Shown piece by piece: positions 32,301 through 43,176 of a stretch of DNA of 64,000 bases. The stretch is from the NCBI GenBank assembly GCA_001599815.1, contig BCIA01000006.1, forward strand, positions 994,961-1,058,960, written 5' to 3'. The DNA comes from Furcasterigmium furcatum. Taxonomy: Eukaryota > Ascomycota > Sordariomycetes > Glomerellales > Plectosphaerellaceae. How positions within the stretch are numbered: position 1 is the stretch's first letter; every line of letters begins with the position of its first letter. The position numbers and the translations under genes were made by a program. Below the pieces are notes generated by a model. That model was not told where the DNA came from and ran no database searches. It worked only from the letters and a program-made list of their open reading frames with translations.

Positions 32301-33662
32301 GTTATGCCTTCTGCTGTGTTTATTGCTATAGTAGACTCATAGTACGCCAGCTGATATAATGCGTTTATGGGCAATCAGTATCTATGAAGCCTAGCATTGG
32401 ATGTTTGCCAGGGCAAGTCAGCATTCCAGTCATTCTGTCTGCAGACCACATAAACGCCAGGCGCGTAAGGATATTCAGGTCAGTGCCGCGTGTCTATCTT
32501 TTAATCCTCAGCCGGGGTAAAATTCCGGACTATGATTTGAATAGTAGGCTCTAGATAGCGACGATGAACCGCCCGGCAAGCCGCCATCAGGTTTGAATAC
32601 CTACTGGCGATCCAGGTGGCCAAGATTGCCAGAAAGACACAGATCGTCCAACTATATTAACTGTGCCTGACTTGAGAGATGCATGGGACGTCCGCGAGCA
32701 GCGAAGAGCGACGGAGGGAGACTGAGGGAGTCGTCGGCTTCCACTCCCCGCCTTTCACTAAGCTGGCCCGCGTGACTCGAAAACAGCCAGTTCTTACTGC
32801 GATGAGGGCGCTAGAATGACCATGGCAGGATAACGTGTCGCCACACACCAATAGGACCTCGAGCCGCCCGCACGCTAGATTAAAGAAGAACACCTTGTTT
32901 AGGAAGACCAGTGTTCTTCTGGTCGGCGGACGCCCATTTGTCACCCTGTCTTGGGTTAGACTCGCTGCAGACGCAGTATTGATAAGCGGTCTGGACCCTT
33001 CGGTTCGTGTCTGACTTGCATTCTGACCAGGACAAACAGGACCTGGCTGAGAGACACAGCGGCTTAGTGAGGAGGCGCAGAAGAGCCTGGATGCTTGTTT
33101 CCACGTACTCGTGCCTGTGAGCACAACAAAGCCACCAATCGACGACAACGAGTGCCGCCTCAAGAGGGGGGCCTGGCTCTCAGCTGAGCAGCATCACCCA
33201 GCTCTCGAGGAGCTTTGTGCATGGCGGCCCGTTCCACTGGAATACCCCTGTGTCGGATATGATGCCGAGCCTCGCCAATCGCTCGCCTCAATCGGCACCT
33301 CGAATGCTTGGCAAGGATTGGGGCTGGTTGCCGTGACGCAAGCTTCGTGAGGCGGACTTTCTGCGATCATGGAAAAGGAGCGAATTCCCTGTCCCAGTAC
33401 TAAGCGCCGGCGAAGTGGGACGCGGGGGATTTCTTGCACCGACACCGACTCAGAGGGGGGAAGGGTGCTATCGTGATGCATGTGGTGTGTGGTGGTTAGT
33501 AGTAGGAAGCTAACTTACAGCCACGACGGCCTGCATGGCAAGACGTGGGTGTATAAAAGGCCGTCGGGCTCGAGATCTAGTCCTTTTCAACTAGATCCCC
33601 CCTCAAGACAGAGAAGCCCGACTTTGCATCATAAAACCTCCAGTTCTTTCAGACCAGACACC
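32301..33662. other. Intergenic, promoter of the secreted-protein gene
   Basis: No coding sequence supported. The left part is AT-rich; frames at 32657-33163 (minus) and 33111-33350 (plus) lack motifs. The right end carries the TATA box of the next gene. Confidence 0.4.
33552..33558 (+). promoter_or_regulatory. TATA box of the secreted-protein gene
   Basis: A clean TATAAAA within gtgtataaaaggccg lies 111 nt upstream of the ATG at 33663, followed by a pyrimidine-rich, ATG-free leader, as expected for a strongly expressed secreted protein. Confidence 0.6.
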
Positions 33663-34652
33663 ATGGTCAAGACATCTCTTGTTGCCGTCGCCGCTGGCCT
33701 GGCCCTCCTCCCCGCCTCGGCTTGGGCCGCCAGCAGCAAGTTCTGCGAAGGCGGAAGCTTCACCGTCCTCGGCAAAACTGGAACCAAAGACGACAGATTC
33801 CGCGGCACTGTCCCGGCCCCAGCCACGCCCTTCAAAGTCCAGGGCCAGTTCGTCGAATTCGTCATCGACCCCGAGACGTTCGCCGTCTTGGACCAGGCAT
33901 GGGTCGGCAAAGCCAACGTGGGCGACATGACGGGCGGACGGCACACCGTCGTCTACACCAGCAGGGTCCCCGACCACCGCGGCGCCGTGTTGACTTCCGC
34001 CATTAGCCTGGAGATTCGGGAGGAAGTTCTCAAGATCTCCCGCAGCGGGCCCGGGATCACCATGTCCATCCAGGCCAAGGACTGTGCTCAGGGCGGCATC
34101 TTCCAGATGGAACCTGAGCGCGCCGATAACACCAGCACCCGCATTGTCCACACCCTCGCCGACTCGGTCTATCAGTACGACAACCCCAACTTCCGCGCCA
34201 ATCTCGGGAAGTTCCTCGGTTCCGGCTGCACCTCCGAGGCCACCGGTCCCCCCTCCGATACCTGCGTCCGCGTCACGCCCCGTGTCAACATCGGCGCCAT
34301 AGATCGTCCCAACCTCGTCCTCCGCGACAGCGCACAGGTCGCCAGGCGCATCCCTCAGGCCGAGTGCGGCCCAGACTTCACCAACTCGCTTGGCTTGAGC
34401 GAGACCAGGGACTACTGTGGTAGGATGTCGATCTGGGACGTCGCCAGCGGCGGCCGCATGGGCATGGTGACCGGCGAAGACGCTGTCGAAGTTGCCAATC
34501 CTCCAACCAACTGTATTTCGGACTGCCAGGCGGAGAACCAGGTCAATGGAAAGCTTGCTGTGTTGGGATTCCCGTTCCCGGCTCCCGATGAGACGAAGCT
34601 GCGGCCTGCCCTGAGTGAGGATGGACTCGATGCGCCTCTGGTGCAGAATTAG
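33663..34652 (+). CDS. Secreted protein of unknown function
   Basis: A single exon of 329 aa with a signal peptide (MVKTSLVAVAAGLALLPASAWA). The mature part has nine cysteines, among them those of CISDC near the C-terminus, and is likely stabilised by disulfides. I do not recognise a catalytic motif or known domain; the layout (short repeats of hydrophobic beta-strand-like segments such as QFVEFVIDPETFAVL and ISLEIREEVLKIS) suggests a beta-rich extracellular fold. There is a TATA box 111 nt upstream. A broken relative of its middle part lies 1.5 kb upstream (32070-32208), so the gene was duplicated locally. It is followed by an aldehyde dehydrogenase on the other strand. No function assigned. 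Confidence 0.82.
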   Translation: MVKTSLVAVAAGLALLPASAWAASSKFCEGGSFTVLGKTGTKDDRFRGTVPAPATPFKVQGQFVEFVIDPETFAVLDQAWVGKANVGDMTGGRHTVVYTSRVPDHRGAVLTSAISLEIREEVLKISRSGPGITMSIQAKDCAQGGIFQMEPERADNTSTRIVHTLADSVYQYDNPNFRANLGKFLGSGCTSEATGPPSDTCVRVTPRVNIGAIDRPNLVLRDSAQVARRIPQAECGPDFTNSLGLSETRDYCGRMSIWDVASGGRMGMVTGEDAVEVANPPTNCISDCQAENQVNGKLAVLGFPFPAPDETKLRPALSEDGLDAPLVQN

Positions 34653-34984
34653 ACTGCGGCTATGTGTACCACACGGCGACGGAAGGTATAAAGCGGCATC
34701 ACACGGCTCACAGACCAGTGATCTCGAGGGTGATCTGGGAGAGTTTTTAACACGTCTTTCACTTGTATATCAAGGGGGAGATCGTCCCTCGAGCGACCCA
34801 TTTCTGGATCCTACTTGAGCGCGAGAGCGTGACATACCACAACCTTTCAACTAGACATTCGAATAGAGTACTGCGTACCAACTGCTGCAAAAACGCAACA
34901 ATATGCGCTCTTGATTTCTCATTAGCCATGTGAGCCGTAAACTATGCTGATGATATGCAATGCATTCCCAACCCGGTGCCGCTC
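34653..34984. other. 3' region between convergent genes
   Basis: This stretch holds the 3' UTRs of the secreted-protein gene (plus) and the aldehyde dehydrogenase gene (minus); nothing else seen. Confidence 0.5.
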
Positions 34985-36480
34985 TCAAAGATCATACGTA
35001 ATGTTCTTCGTCCTCACCCATTCCTCCATGCCCGTGTTGAAGCGGCCGAAACCGCTCGACTTGGCTCCTCCGTGAGGAAGAACGGCCTCGTCGTGCACGC
35101 TCATCCGGTTGATATGGACCGCGCCCGTCTCGATCTTCTTCGCGAGGCGCAGCGCCCGCCGCAGGTCCTTGCTGAAAATGGCAGAGGCAAGTCCGTACTC
35201 GGTGTCGTTCGCTATCCGCAGCGCATCCTCCTCCTTCTCGAACTCGATGACGGACACCGTCGGCCCGAACGACTCGGTCTTGTAGATATCCATCTCGGGC
35301 GTCACGCCGCCGATGATGATCGGCCGAAGGCGCGTGGCGTTGGTCCCCGGCGCCTCGGTGTCTCCGTGGACGAGGGTGGCCCCCTTGGCGACGGCGTCCT
35401 TCACGAGGGCCTTGTTCTTGGTCACGGCCTGGGCCTGGATCAACATGGGCGCGTCGCCCTGGGACGGGAAGATCTTCTCCACCCACTCGCCGAGCTTCTG
35501 CTCGAGGCTCTGGCGGACCGACTTGTGCACGATGATGCGCTCGGTGCTCATGCAGATCTGGCCCGAGTACATGAAAGCTCCCAGGACGCACTGCTGAGCC
35601 GCGACGTCGAGATCGGCGTCTTCCAGTACGACCGCGGGCGCCTTGCCGCCCAGCTCGAGGAGGACGGGCTTCAGGTTGGCGCCGGCCAGCTGGCCGACGA
35701 TGCGGCCGACTTGGGTGCTGCCGGTGAAATTGATTTTCTTGACGATCGGGTTCTCGATGAGGGACTTGGTGACGGCTGGGGCGTTGGCAGGGGTGCAAGT
35801 GATGTAGTTGAGCACACCCTTGGGCAGGCCTGCTTCCTGGAGGACGGAGGACACGGCCCAGAGCGTCCTTGGGCTCAGCTCGGATCCCTTGAAGACGACG
35901 GTGTTTCCGGCTGCGATGGCCCACGCGACGGCCCTAAAGCCCAGAGCGTACGGCGCATTCCTGGAGCAGAACTGTCAGCCCCTCTATTTTCGAGGGTCAG
36001 GATGAGCCTCGGACGAGGCTCATGGGGCCGGATAACTCACCATGGCGCCATTGCCAGAATGACTCCATACGGCTCCTTCACGACGAGAGCGCCCGCGGAA
36101 GGGTCGGACGGACTCGGGATCCTGCCCTCAAGAGCGGTGATGCGGCTGGCGCAGTCAAGCAGACACTCCTTTCCCAGGTAGATGTTGAAATCGGCCCATC
36201 CAGCGTCGCTGCCGGTCTCCTTGATCATGTACTCCTTGAGCTCCGCGGCCCTCTTCTCCAGAACGCTCTCGGCCTTGAGGAAGATGGCCCGGCGCTGCGT
36301 AGGCGTTGTCTGGGCCCAGGACTCGGCGGCCTCGGCGGCTGCCAGCACGGCATCGGTGGCATGGCTCACGTCTGCGTTTGAGCTCTGATGGACAACTGAT
36401 CCTGTATCCGGGCCGATGACGTCGTACGTGTCCTTGCTGTGAACATCGGCTCCGCCGATGACGAGGGGAACAACAGTCAT
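34985..36480 (-). CDS. NAD(P)-dependent aldehyde dehydrogenase (aromatic-aldehyde type)
   Basis: Exons 36480-36041 and 35960-34985 give about 471 aa. ALDH superfamily motifs are complete: the APWNAPY cofactor-entry block (split by the intron), FTGSTQVGRIVG, LELGGKAPAVVLEDADLD with the general-base Glu, and the catalytic Cys in YSGQICMSTERIIVH, then ESFGPTVSVIEFE and HGGAKSSGFGRFN. The pattern resembles vanillin/salicylaldehyde dehydrogenases, which oxidise aromatic aldehydes to acids. Length is that of the family. It is divergent from a benzyl-alcohol-type dehydrogenase gene through a 971-nt shared promoter; the two would catalyse successive steps, alcohol to aldehyde to acid. The intron contains a perfect 10-bp hairpin (36002-36023). 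Substrate is inferred. Confidence 0.9.
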
Positions 36481-37451
36481 GTTGTCTGTGTGTGCCTGAA
36501 GAACGGTGGAAATAGGTGCTGGAATCTGTCAGTCGCATGACAAGCAGTCATTGACCATGAGAATACATACATGGTTGGGTATTATGAAAGACGAGGACGC
36601 TTGTGGGGGAACGATGGCAGCAGACGGAGGTGGAACAGACAAATATGGGGAGTTGTTACAGACTGACTCGCGGATGTCGGGGATCTTCGTTTCACCTACG
36701 CGAGACTAGACTGGATCTCCCTAGCTACTTATAGACCTGACCAAGATGTGATTCCTTACCCCGCGTTCGGGAACGAAGAACGGATCTGGTCATGGAGACG
36801 TACTTAGCTCACAACGCTGGTTCATGGTGGATGCCTCCATGAGCCTTCCAACCTTCTAGAAGGGGGCCGCCCGCGGAACTCGGGGTCAGCACTTACGCAA
36901 GAAACTGAGCAAACGTGAGCACACGTGAGCGAGATGGCTGCTTGATTTGAGATCATTCAATGCTCCCTGTCACAGAGAGAGAATCCAAGGATCTCGGGCA
37001 ATCCACGCGGAAACCAAATGCGTGCAAGGTGACAAGCCCGACTCCATCTCCCGGAGACTCGTCAGTCTTCGTTTCCCCGCCTCCACGGCAAACGGCATGG
37101 AGTCTCCGCACTCGTTGGTCGGGGATCACTCCCACGTTGGGGTAAGCGGGTAGTTCCCGTACAAGATAGCTCAGGAAAGGCGCCCCTAGCACTGATCATG
37201 TCGATCCGAGTCCTGATCTGGGGGCCTTACGATCCCTTGAGCCTCAGCTCAACCCGACGTTTTGTACCGAGGAGGGGTTCGATAATGCCTGTTCTGCCGA
37301 GCCCCATTGCCGTTAATGTCACGCGCCGTTGATGTTGTGATGCTGTCTCAGTTGGTTGGCAGCTCTGGCATAGCTCCAGGTGTATTAAAAGGACACGCGG
37401 GTGTTCTTCCTTGGCCATGTGGAGGCGCGGCAAATACCCGAGACTCTCATC
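36481..37451. promoter_or_regulatory. Bidirectional promoter between ALDH and ADH genes
   Basis: The 971-nt interval drives the ALDH gene (minus) and the ADH gene (plus). No coding sequence is supported. An AT-rich TATTAAAA near 37383 lies about 70 nt before the ADH start and could serve as its TATA element. Confidence 0.5.
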
Positions 37452-38747
37452 ATGACGACCACCACCGCGCTGCTTGTGAAGGAGGTGAACGGCCCGTTTT
37501 CTCTGGGTGAAGTCTTTCTGGACACAATTAGAAACGACGAGGCTCTCGTTGAGATCCAGGCTACCGGGGTGTGCCACACGGATGTTGCGGTTGCCAACGG
37601 AACCTTGCCTGGATCAGCCCCTGCAGTGCTTGGTCATGAGGGTGAGATCTGCCCGAAAAGAGCAATTCCAAATCTCCATAGGCTAACGCTGACCAATATG
37701 CAGGGGCCGGCATCGTGAGGCAAGTTGGCTCGGCCATCACCGATCTCACCATCGGCGATAAGGTCCTGTTGTCCTTCGCACATTGCGAGACTTGCGACCC
37801 ATGCAAGTCTGACCACCCCGCATACTGTCACTCTTTCACACCCCTGAACTTTGGCGGTAAGCGCAGCGATGGGTCATCAACGATGACGGTGGACGTCGAT
37901 GGCCAGAAGGTCCCAATGCACAGCGGGTTCTTCGGGCAGAGCTCTTTCGCGCGCCACACCATCGTCAGCCGCTCCAGCCTCGTCAAGGTGGACGGCGACG
38001 TCGACCTCGCTATGTGCTCGCCTCTCGGATGCGGGCTGCAAACAGGGGCCGGGGCGGTCCTGAACACCCTGAATGTGCAGCCGGGCAAGAGTCTGGCCGT
38101 GTTCGGCGTCGGCTCGGTCGGGATGAGCGCTGTCATGGCCGGCAAGATCCGAGGAGCAGGCAAGATCATCGCGGTCGATGTCTAGCAGTCCAGGCTGGAC
38201 CTGGCCAAGACCCTGGGTGCCACCCACACCGTCTGTGGAAGTGGTCAGGACGTCATTGACAAAATCAGGGAGTTATGTCCTCCGAACGGTGTCGATTACG
38301 CGGTTGACTGCTCGGGAATCGTGCCGGTGATCGAGACTATGATTGAGTGCCTGGGCACTCTGGGTAAGGCCGCCAGTGTTGGCGCTCCGACTGTAAGTTG
38401 CTTGTTCTCAATTCAGGGGGAACGACACGAGACTGACGCTGGGTTGTAAAGCCGGGCAAGAAGGCCGGTATCGACGTGTTTGCGCAACTCATTAACGGCC
38501 GCCAATATCTTGGCTGCACCGAGGGAGACTCGGTGCCCAGGAAGGTATGCATTCTCGAAACCACGGGGATTCAATCGTTCTGCATGCTGAAGCTTCTCAG
38601 TTCATCCCATACTTGATCGAGGAATACAAGCGTGGTAACTACCCGATCGACAAGCTTGTTACCCTGTACGATGTCAAGGACTTCCAGACCGCGATCAAGG
38701 ACATGAAGGAGGGTAAAGCCTTGAAGGCGGTGCTGAGGTGGACTTGA
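37452..38747 (+). pseudogene. Zinc alcohol dehydrogenase with an in-frame TAG stop
   Basis: Exons 37452-37641, 37704-38392, 38452-38544 and 38601-38747 keep frame for 373 codons, the length of the class III/aryl-alcohol dehydrogenase family, but codon 224 (38183-38185) is TAG. Upstream, the catalytic-zinc residues (GVCHTD, LGHEG, SPLGCGLQTG), the structural-zinc loop (HCETCDPCKSDHPAYC) and the NAD fold (GVGSVGMSA) are intact. The stop follows IIAVDV, the strand that binds the NAD ribose. Downstream coding (RLDLAKTLGATHTV, YAVDCSG, the lid and the last exon) remains well conserved, so the lesion is recent, a sequence error, or read through (TAG-CAG). As written, the product would be 223 aa and lack half of the coenzyme domain. 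It is divergent from the ALDH gene. Confidence 0.8.
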
Positions 38748-38900
38748 GATCGGGAATGAACAGAGGGGGACTCCCGTGGTTTTCATCTCATTGTACTATA
38801 GACAGTGAGCGCTCAATTCTGTCAAACTACAACTCCGGCTGATCTGGCTGTCTTCTTACCCATGAACCATCTGCTGCCGAGTACTCCATGTAACGTGCCC

Positions 38901-39911
38901 CTATTTGCCCTTTCTTTCCATCTCCCACCTGCCATTGAACATGTCCCTCTTATGGGCGAGCCGCTTCGTCACCTCTTGAGTCGCCACGCTCTCGGGTATA
39001 AATCCGAGCAGGATCACCTGCAGATCGTGCACCCAGTACGGACGCACAGCCCTCATCTTCCTCTTGACGGCGCCGTCCGCCCGCTCCACGACGAGCCGCC
39101 CGAACTTCTCCGCGTCCGGCTCCCCCTCCCACACGCCCACGCTGTTGCCCTGCGTGCGCACTTCTCCCGGCTGTATGGCCAGGCAGTCGACGTGTGACGT
39201 CTCGGGCACCGCCTCCAGCTCGCGCGCCAGCCCGAAGCTGAAGGAATTGACGAAACCCTTCGTTGCGCCGTACAGAACGAGCCACGGGACGCCGGCCGCG
39301 CCGGCGGAGCTCACGCTGAGGATGAGCGAGCGCTGCTCGGGCGCCGTGCGGCGGGAGATAACGGGGATCATCAGCGCTGTCAGACGCGCCATGAAACGGT
39401 TGTTCATGTCGATGACGGCGTCGACGTCGTAGAAGGTGTAATTGGCGTGCGTGCGGAAGATCGGTGCTGTCTCTTGGGAGATCGGGTTGGATCCCACGTT
39501 ATTGACGAGGATGGTCACCTGCAGATCGGTGATCGAGCGAACAGCAGCTTCCAGTTCATCCGTCGTCGCCGTCTGCGCGTTCATGACGATGGTTCGCACC
39601 GCGGTCGGCGGGAGGCTTGGGTTGAGCTTTCGCAGCTTGGCCGCGGACTCTTCGAGCTCCTCTTTGAGGTGGCCGAGTATGATGACGCCGAAGCCGCGGG
39701 TCACGAGGGCGCGAGCGATTCCGTAGCCGATGCCGGCGCTGGCGCCTGTGACTAGGGCATAGGTTGGGTCGGGTCCGGCGCGTTTGTACGCGTTCAGTGG
39801 GAGCGATGGTGTCGTGAGGTGGAATGTCGCGAAGTTGAAGATGGTGTACGCGACGAAGGCGAGCGTCAGCGCACCAACGCCTGCGAGGGCGAGGAGCAGA
39901 ATGCCGGCCAT
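38901..39911 (-). CDS. Membrane-anchored short-chain dehydrogenase (17beta-HSD / 3-ketoacyl reductase type)
   Basis: A single exon of 336 aa. An N-terminal hydrophobic segment (residues about 2-30) should anchor it in the ER membrane. The classical SDR core follows: TGASAGIGYGIA cofactor loop, NNVG (about 137-140), Ser201/202, and catalytic Tyr214-x3-Lys218 in YGATK. The arrangement is that of 17-beta-hydroxysteroid dehydrogenase 12 / very-long-chain 3-oxoacyl-CoA reductase relatives rather than soluble SDRs. The C-terminus ends in a Lys-rich tail (MERKGK) compatible with ER retention. It lies 153 nt from the ADH gene (convergent) and next to a P450 on the same strand, so it may work on the same lipophilic substrate. 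Substrate not deducible. Confidence 0.88.
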   Translation of the reverse strand: MAGILLLALAGVGALTLAFVAYTIFNFATFHLTTPSLPLNAYKRAGPDPTYALVTGASAGIGYGIARALVTRGFGVIILGHLKEELEESAAKLRKLNPSLPPTAVRTIVMNAQTATTDELEAAVRSITDLQVTILVNNVGSNPISQETAPIFRTHANYTFYDVDAVIDMNNRFMARLTALMIPVISRRTAPEQRSLILSVSSAGAAGVPWLVLYGATKGFVNSFSFGLARELEAVPETSHVDCLAIQPGEVRTQGNSVGVWEGEPDAEKFGRLVVERADGAVKRKMRAVRPYWVHDLQVILLGFIPESVATQEVTKRLAHKRDMFNGRWEMERKGK

Positions 39912-40758
39912 TGCGATTCTTCCAAACCGAGAACTGTTTTGAAGGCGGAGTTTCTATGAGGTCAAAAAAGCGGCGGTGAACTGCGGAGCGTGATATATTT
40001 CTAGTGTAGCTGAGCTCCGGCTAAGTGTCCATAAGGAGTACTACCCCTGTCTGTGGGGCCAAACAGCCAATTTGTCATATGTCACTGGACTTCGCGGCGC
40101 GGTCCTTCACCGAGTTCGGGAACATTTGCGCTTCGTGACGGCCAAGTCGTTGCGCGGAGTCCTTCTGGAGTGAAGATGCGCGGTCCGCTGCATGCCTACA
40201 AGTACCTATAAAGTCCGGCTGTGTGATATGACCCTACTGCATGGAATCACCGTCAACACAAGAACCCGACGAGAACCTCGGAGGCGCTTCCCCTCGGATT
40301 GCTTGCTATAAAAAGTTGACGCACGACGTAAGCTAGGACCGATCAGGGGCATGGGCAGAAACAGCGCGGCCTATACTACGTGGTGGTGTTGGGTACACAA
40401 GGAGAGGCGAAATACAATTAACCGGACGATTCTGCCGCTGCTTCTCACGGGACGGGGTCATCGGGGCCTGAAAGGAACCGATAAGTATACGGAGGGAAGC
40501 AAAGAAGTTGAAGGCATCTGTGAACTACATTAAATGCTCCATCTAGTATTGGATCATCATGGAAACTTTGAGGCGGGTGTGCCTTCATTGGCCAGTAACA
40601 GTCTCACGCCAAGAACCACAGACTCTTCCGCCCAGGCTCAGTAGCGCTGACAAGACTCATGCCTTGCGTATGGATATTTATTGTATTTTTGGTATTTTAG
40701 TACCTCTAGTCTCCAGCCAATGTACTGTGCTCCGCTGGTCGCCTTTCCCCGTCCCAGT
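39912..40758. other. Intergenic
   Basis: It holds the promoter of the SDR gene (minus) and the 3' region of the P450 gene (minus). A TATAAAAA at 40307 is present but points at no gene I can identify. No coding sequence is supported. Confidence 0.4.
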
Positions 40759-42439
40759 CTATGTTTGCTGCGCGCTGAAATCCCAACTCACCCTCTCCCA
40801 CCCCTTCCTCCGCTGTACCCTCCCTCGAAGGCCTTCTCCTTGGTTGACCGGCTTCGACACCGCCTCGGCAAAAGTACAGGGCTGCACTTCCGGGATCCGT
40901 CCCTCGAGGGTGATCTCAAACCCAAGCAACATAGCAGCTGCGAAGCTCAAGTTTTCCGCCATGGCGAAATTTCGCCCAGGGCAGTAATGCCGCCCGCCAC
41001 CGAACGGCACAAAATGCGACCGCACGGCCCTGGCACTGGTGAAGATGAAGCGGTCTGGGTTGAAGACGGCCGCATCGGGGCCCCACGCGGCTTGGTTAAG
41101 GTGCAGCGCCTCGGCGGGCATCTGGACGTTGACCCCCTTTTTGAGGAGGTACGAATTCCCTTTTCCGTCAGAGATGACTGTATCTTCTGTGAGACGGCGG
41201 TTGCCGACCTGCTGGTTCGTCAGGCGTATGGCTTCTCGGTAACAGCTGACGAGGAGGGGGCAGGATTGCTCGAGAGTGGCGATGTTGATGGATACTCGGT
41301 CGCCGGTCCGCTGGGCCACGGGTGCTACCTCGGCCCTGAGACGTTCGACGAGCTCGGGCCGGGTGAAGATGTGGGAGAGGAACCAAAATACGGTGGGGAT
41401 GGTGTTCGCCGTGGCAACGAGGATGAGGGACAACTCAAGGCGGCCTTTCTCTTCGGTTGGAAAGGAGTAATCTTCCATGACCTTGACGCGGTTCTTGACC
41501 ATCTGAGACGCGGAGGAGTGCTCATAGTGCTCGGCGTCGTAGTACCTCGCCAGGGCGGCTTGGATTCGACGCCTGGCGTAGTAGGGCGCGCTGGCGGTGA
41601 TGGACGGGACAAAGTCCATGAGAAGGCGGAAGATGTGGCTGTCAATAGTCCTGGGGGGGCAGTATTAGCAGTGGGCATGTCAATGTGAACCTTCAGGCCT
41701 CCTCACCATATATCTTCCAGTAACCCCGGTTCCGCCAAAAAGGGGTTGTTGGAGCCGAAAAGGGCCTCTGTCGTTGCTGCAGTCATGAAGTCCCTCACCC
41801 AAATGTAGAAGTTTGGGAGCATCAAGGCCTCAACCCCGGCGCCGACATTTTCTAACCGACCCGCGATGAACTCGAGAGCATGGGTGTTCATACGCAAGAG
41901 ATGATTGCCGGTCATGGAGGAGTGGATGCTCTCGAAGTATTCCGGGACGAAGTTCGACTTCCTCAGTATCTGAGCATATTTGTGGGTGAGGCTGACCTCA
42001 CGGTTGGCAAACTCTGTGGCAAAAGGGAGGAAGGAGAAGTTCTTGTTCCGGTAGCCAGATTGGGTCAGAGCGGCGTCCCAGATGACATACAACTTCCCGC
42101 CAGGCATAGGGAGGGTGACGATGGGTTGGGGGTATCTTGCACTGTGGAGGCATTAGTATCTCCTAATCGAGACAATGAAATCTGATTGTTGGGTTGAACG
42201 CACTGCAGGGTCCTGAGATAGACGCCATGGTACTGAAGAATGCCGAGGAGGTGGCCGATGATCGGGACGCGAGGCTTGAGGACAGGCGGCTCGCGCGGGT
42301 CGATGGAGACGAACGTGAGCTTATGTATGAGGAACGCGAGCGCAAGAACTCCAGCAATTGTGAGGTAAGAGAGCGAAGATCTCTGAACGTCCTTGGCCAT
42401 GAAGGCAACGAACCCCTCGGCTGTGCTATCGTTGGCCAT
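40759..42439 (-). CDS. Cytochrome P450 monooxygenase
   Basis: Exons 42439-42204, 42135-41707 and 41650-40759 give about 518 aa. An N-terminal membrane anchor (LSYLTIAGVLALAFLIHKL) and the proline hinge REPPVLKPRVPIIGHL place it on the ER face. The I-helix region is LSLILVATANTIPTVFWFL, which lacks the usual acidic-Thr pair and resembles CYP7/CYP8-like enzymes. The ExxR motif is CYREAIRL, and the heme-binding loop is FGGGRHYCPGRNFA with the cysteine ligand. By these features it looks like the fungal P450s related to sterol 7/12-hydroxylases. An alternative start 60 nt upstream (42499) is in frame; 42439 is preferred because the anchor begins sooner after it. It needs a CPR partner. It flanks the SDR/ADH/ALDH group. 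Confidence 0.88.
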
Positions 42440-43025
42440 GATTAGGCCCGTTGGATCAACCTGTGATGCAGCAGATCTGACGGAATTCCGCTTCGACATC
42501 GACGTGGGGGGCCAGCACGGTCACCATATAACGGAGAAAGTCTCGACTTTGCTTTCATTCTGCCTGACAGGCTATGCGCCCGGGATACACGGGATGCATG
42601 ATGGATGACTGGTCCACATGCAACCATGGGGCAGAGCAGGACAGCCATAGGCCCTTTGTACGAGCAGATGAGAGCGTATTCGAGATATCGACTCATTTTG
42701 GCGTTTCTCAAGATGATCCGCGTACAGGGTGGAGCTGGTAGGGCTGATCATTCCAAAGAAGTGCTTTTGATTACTCACTATGTACACGGTGGCCGATTCT
42801 AAAATCGTTCACGGCAGCTGGCAACATAATAGAGCAGATTGACATCTGGAGCGCACTCGGGGCTTCCTCACAGTTGCTGCTCTAAGGGGGATTTGGCGGG
42901 TGAGCTAGGTGATAATGACAGCGAGCTGGGCGAGTGTGGGTTATAACCTGGGGCCGACAGTCTAGTCACCTTAAGCCATCTACGAGATCCGCTCTCAGAG
43001 CTATAGCAAAAAAAGTGCAAGGATA
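42440..43025. other. P450 promoter and left flank of the transposon
   Basis: No gene seen. It ends with the TA dinucleotide (43024-43025) that is the left target-site copy of the transposon. Confidence 0.5.
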
Positions 43026-43071
43026 ACGTCCGACACCCCTCTTTGGGCCACCCCCCTCTTTGGGCCACCCC
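43026..43071 (+). repeat. Left terminal inverted repeat, 46 bp
   Basis: It begins acgtccgacacccctct and contains a tandem duplication of ctctttgggccacccc. It is identical to the reverse complement of 44838-44883. Confidence 0.95.
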
Positions 43072-43176
43072 GCATCACCACACCGCCAGTTCAACCAGCT
43101 ACCTTTAATCGCTCATATCTTTACACCTACAACCCAGATCTTAACCAGATTTTCAGGACCTTCTTATGAACCGATA

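Noticed and set aside
34955..36181. 408-codon open frame on the plus strand
   Set aside because: Antisense to the aldehyde dehydrogenase, which has complete family motifs.
38183..38191. Viral-type readthrough context (TAG-CAG) at the ADH stop
   Set aside because: Only the first six of the nine positions of the known context agree (YYA is not met), so readthrough is kept only as a minor option.
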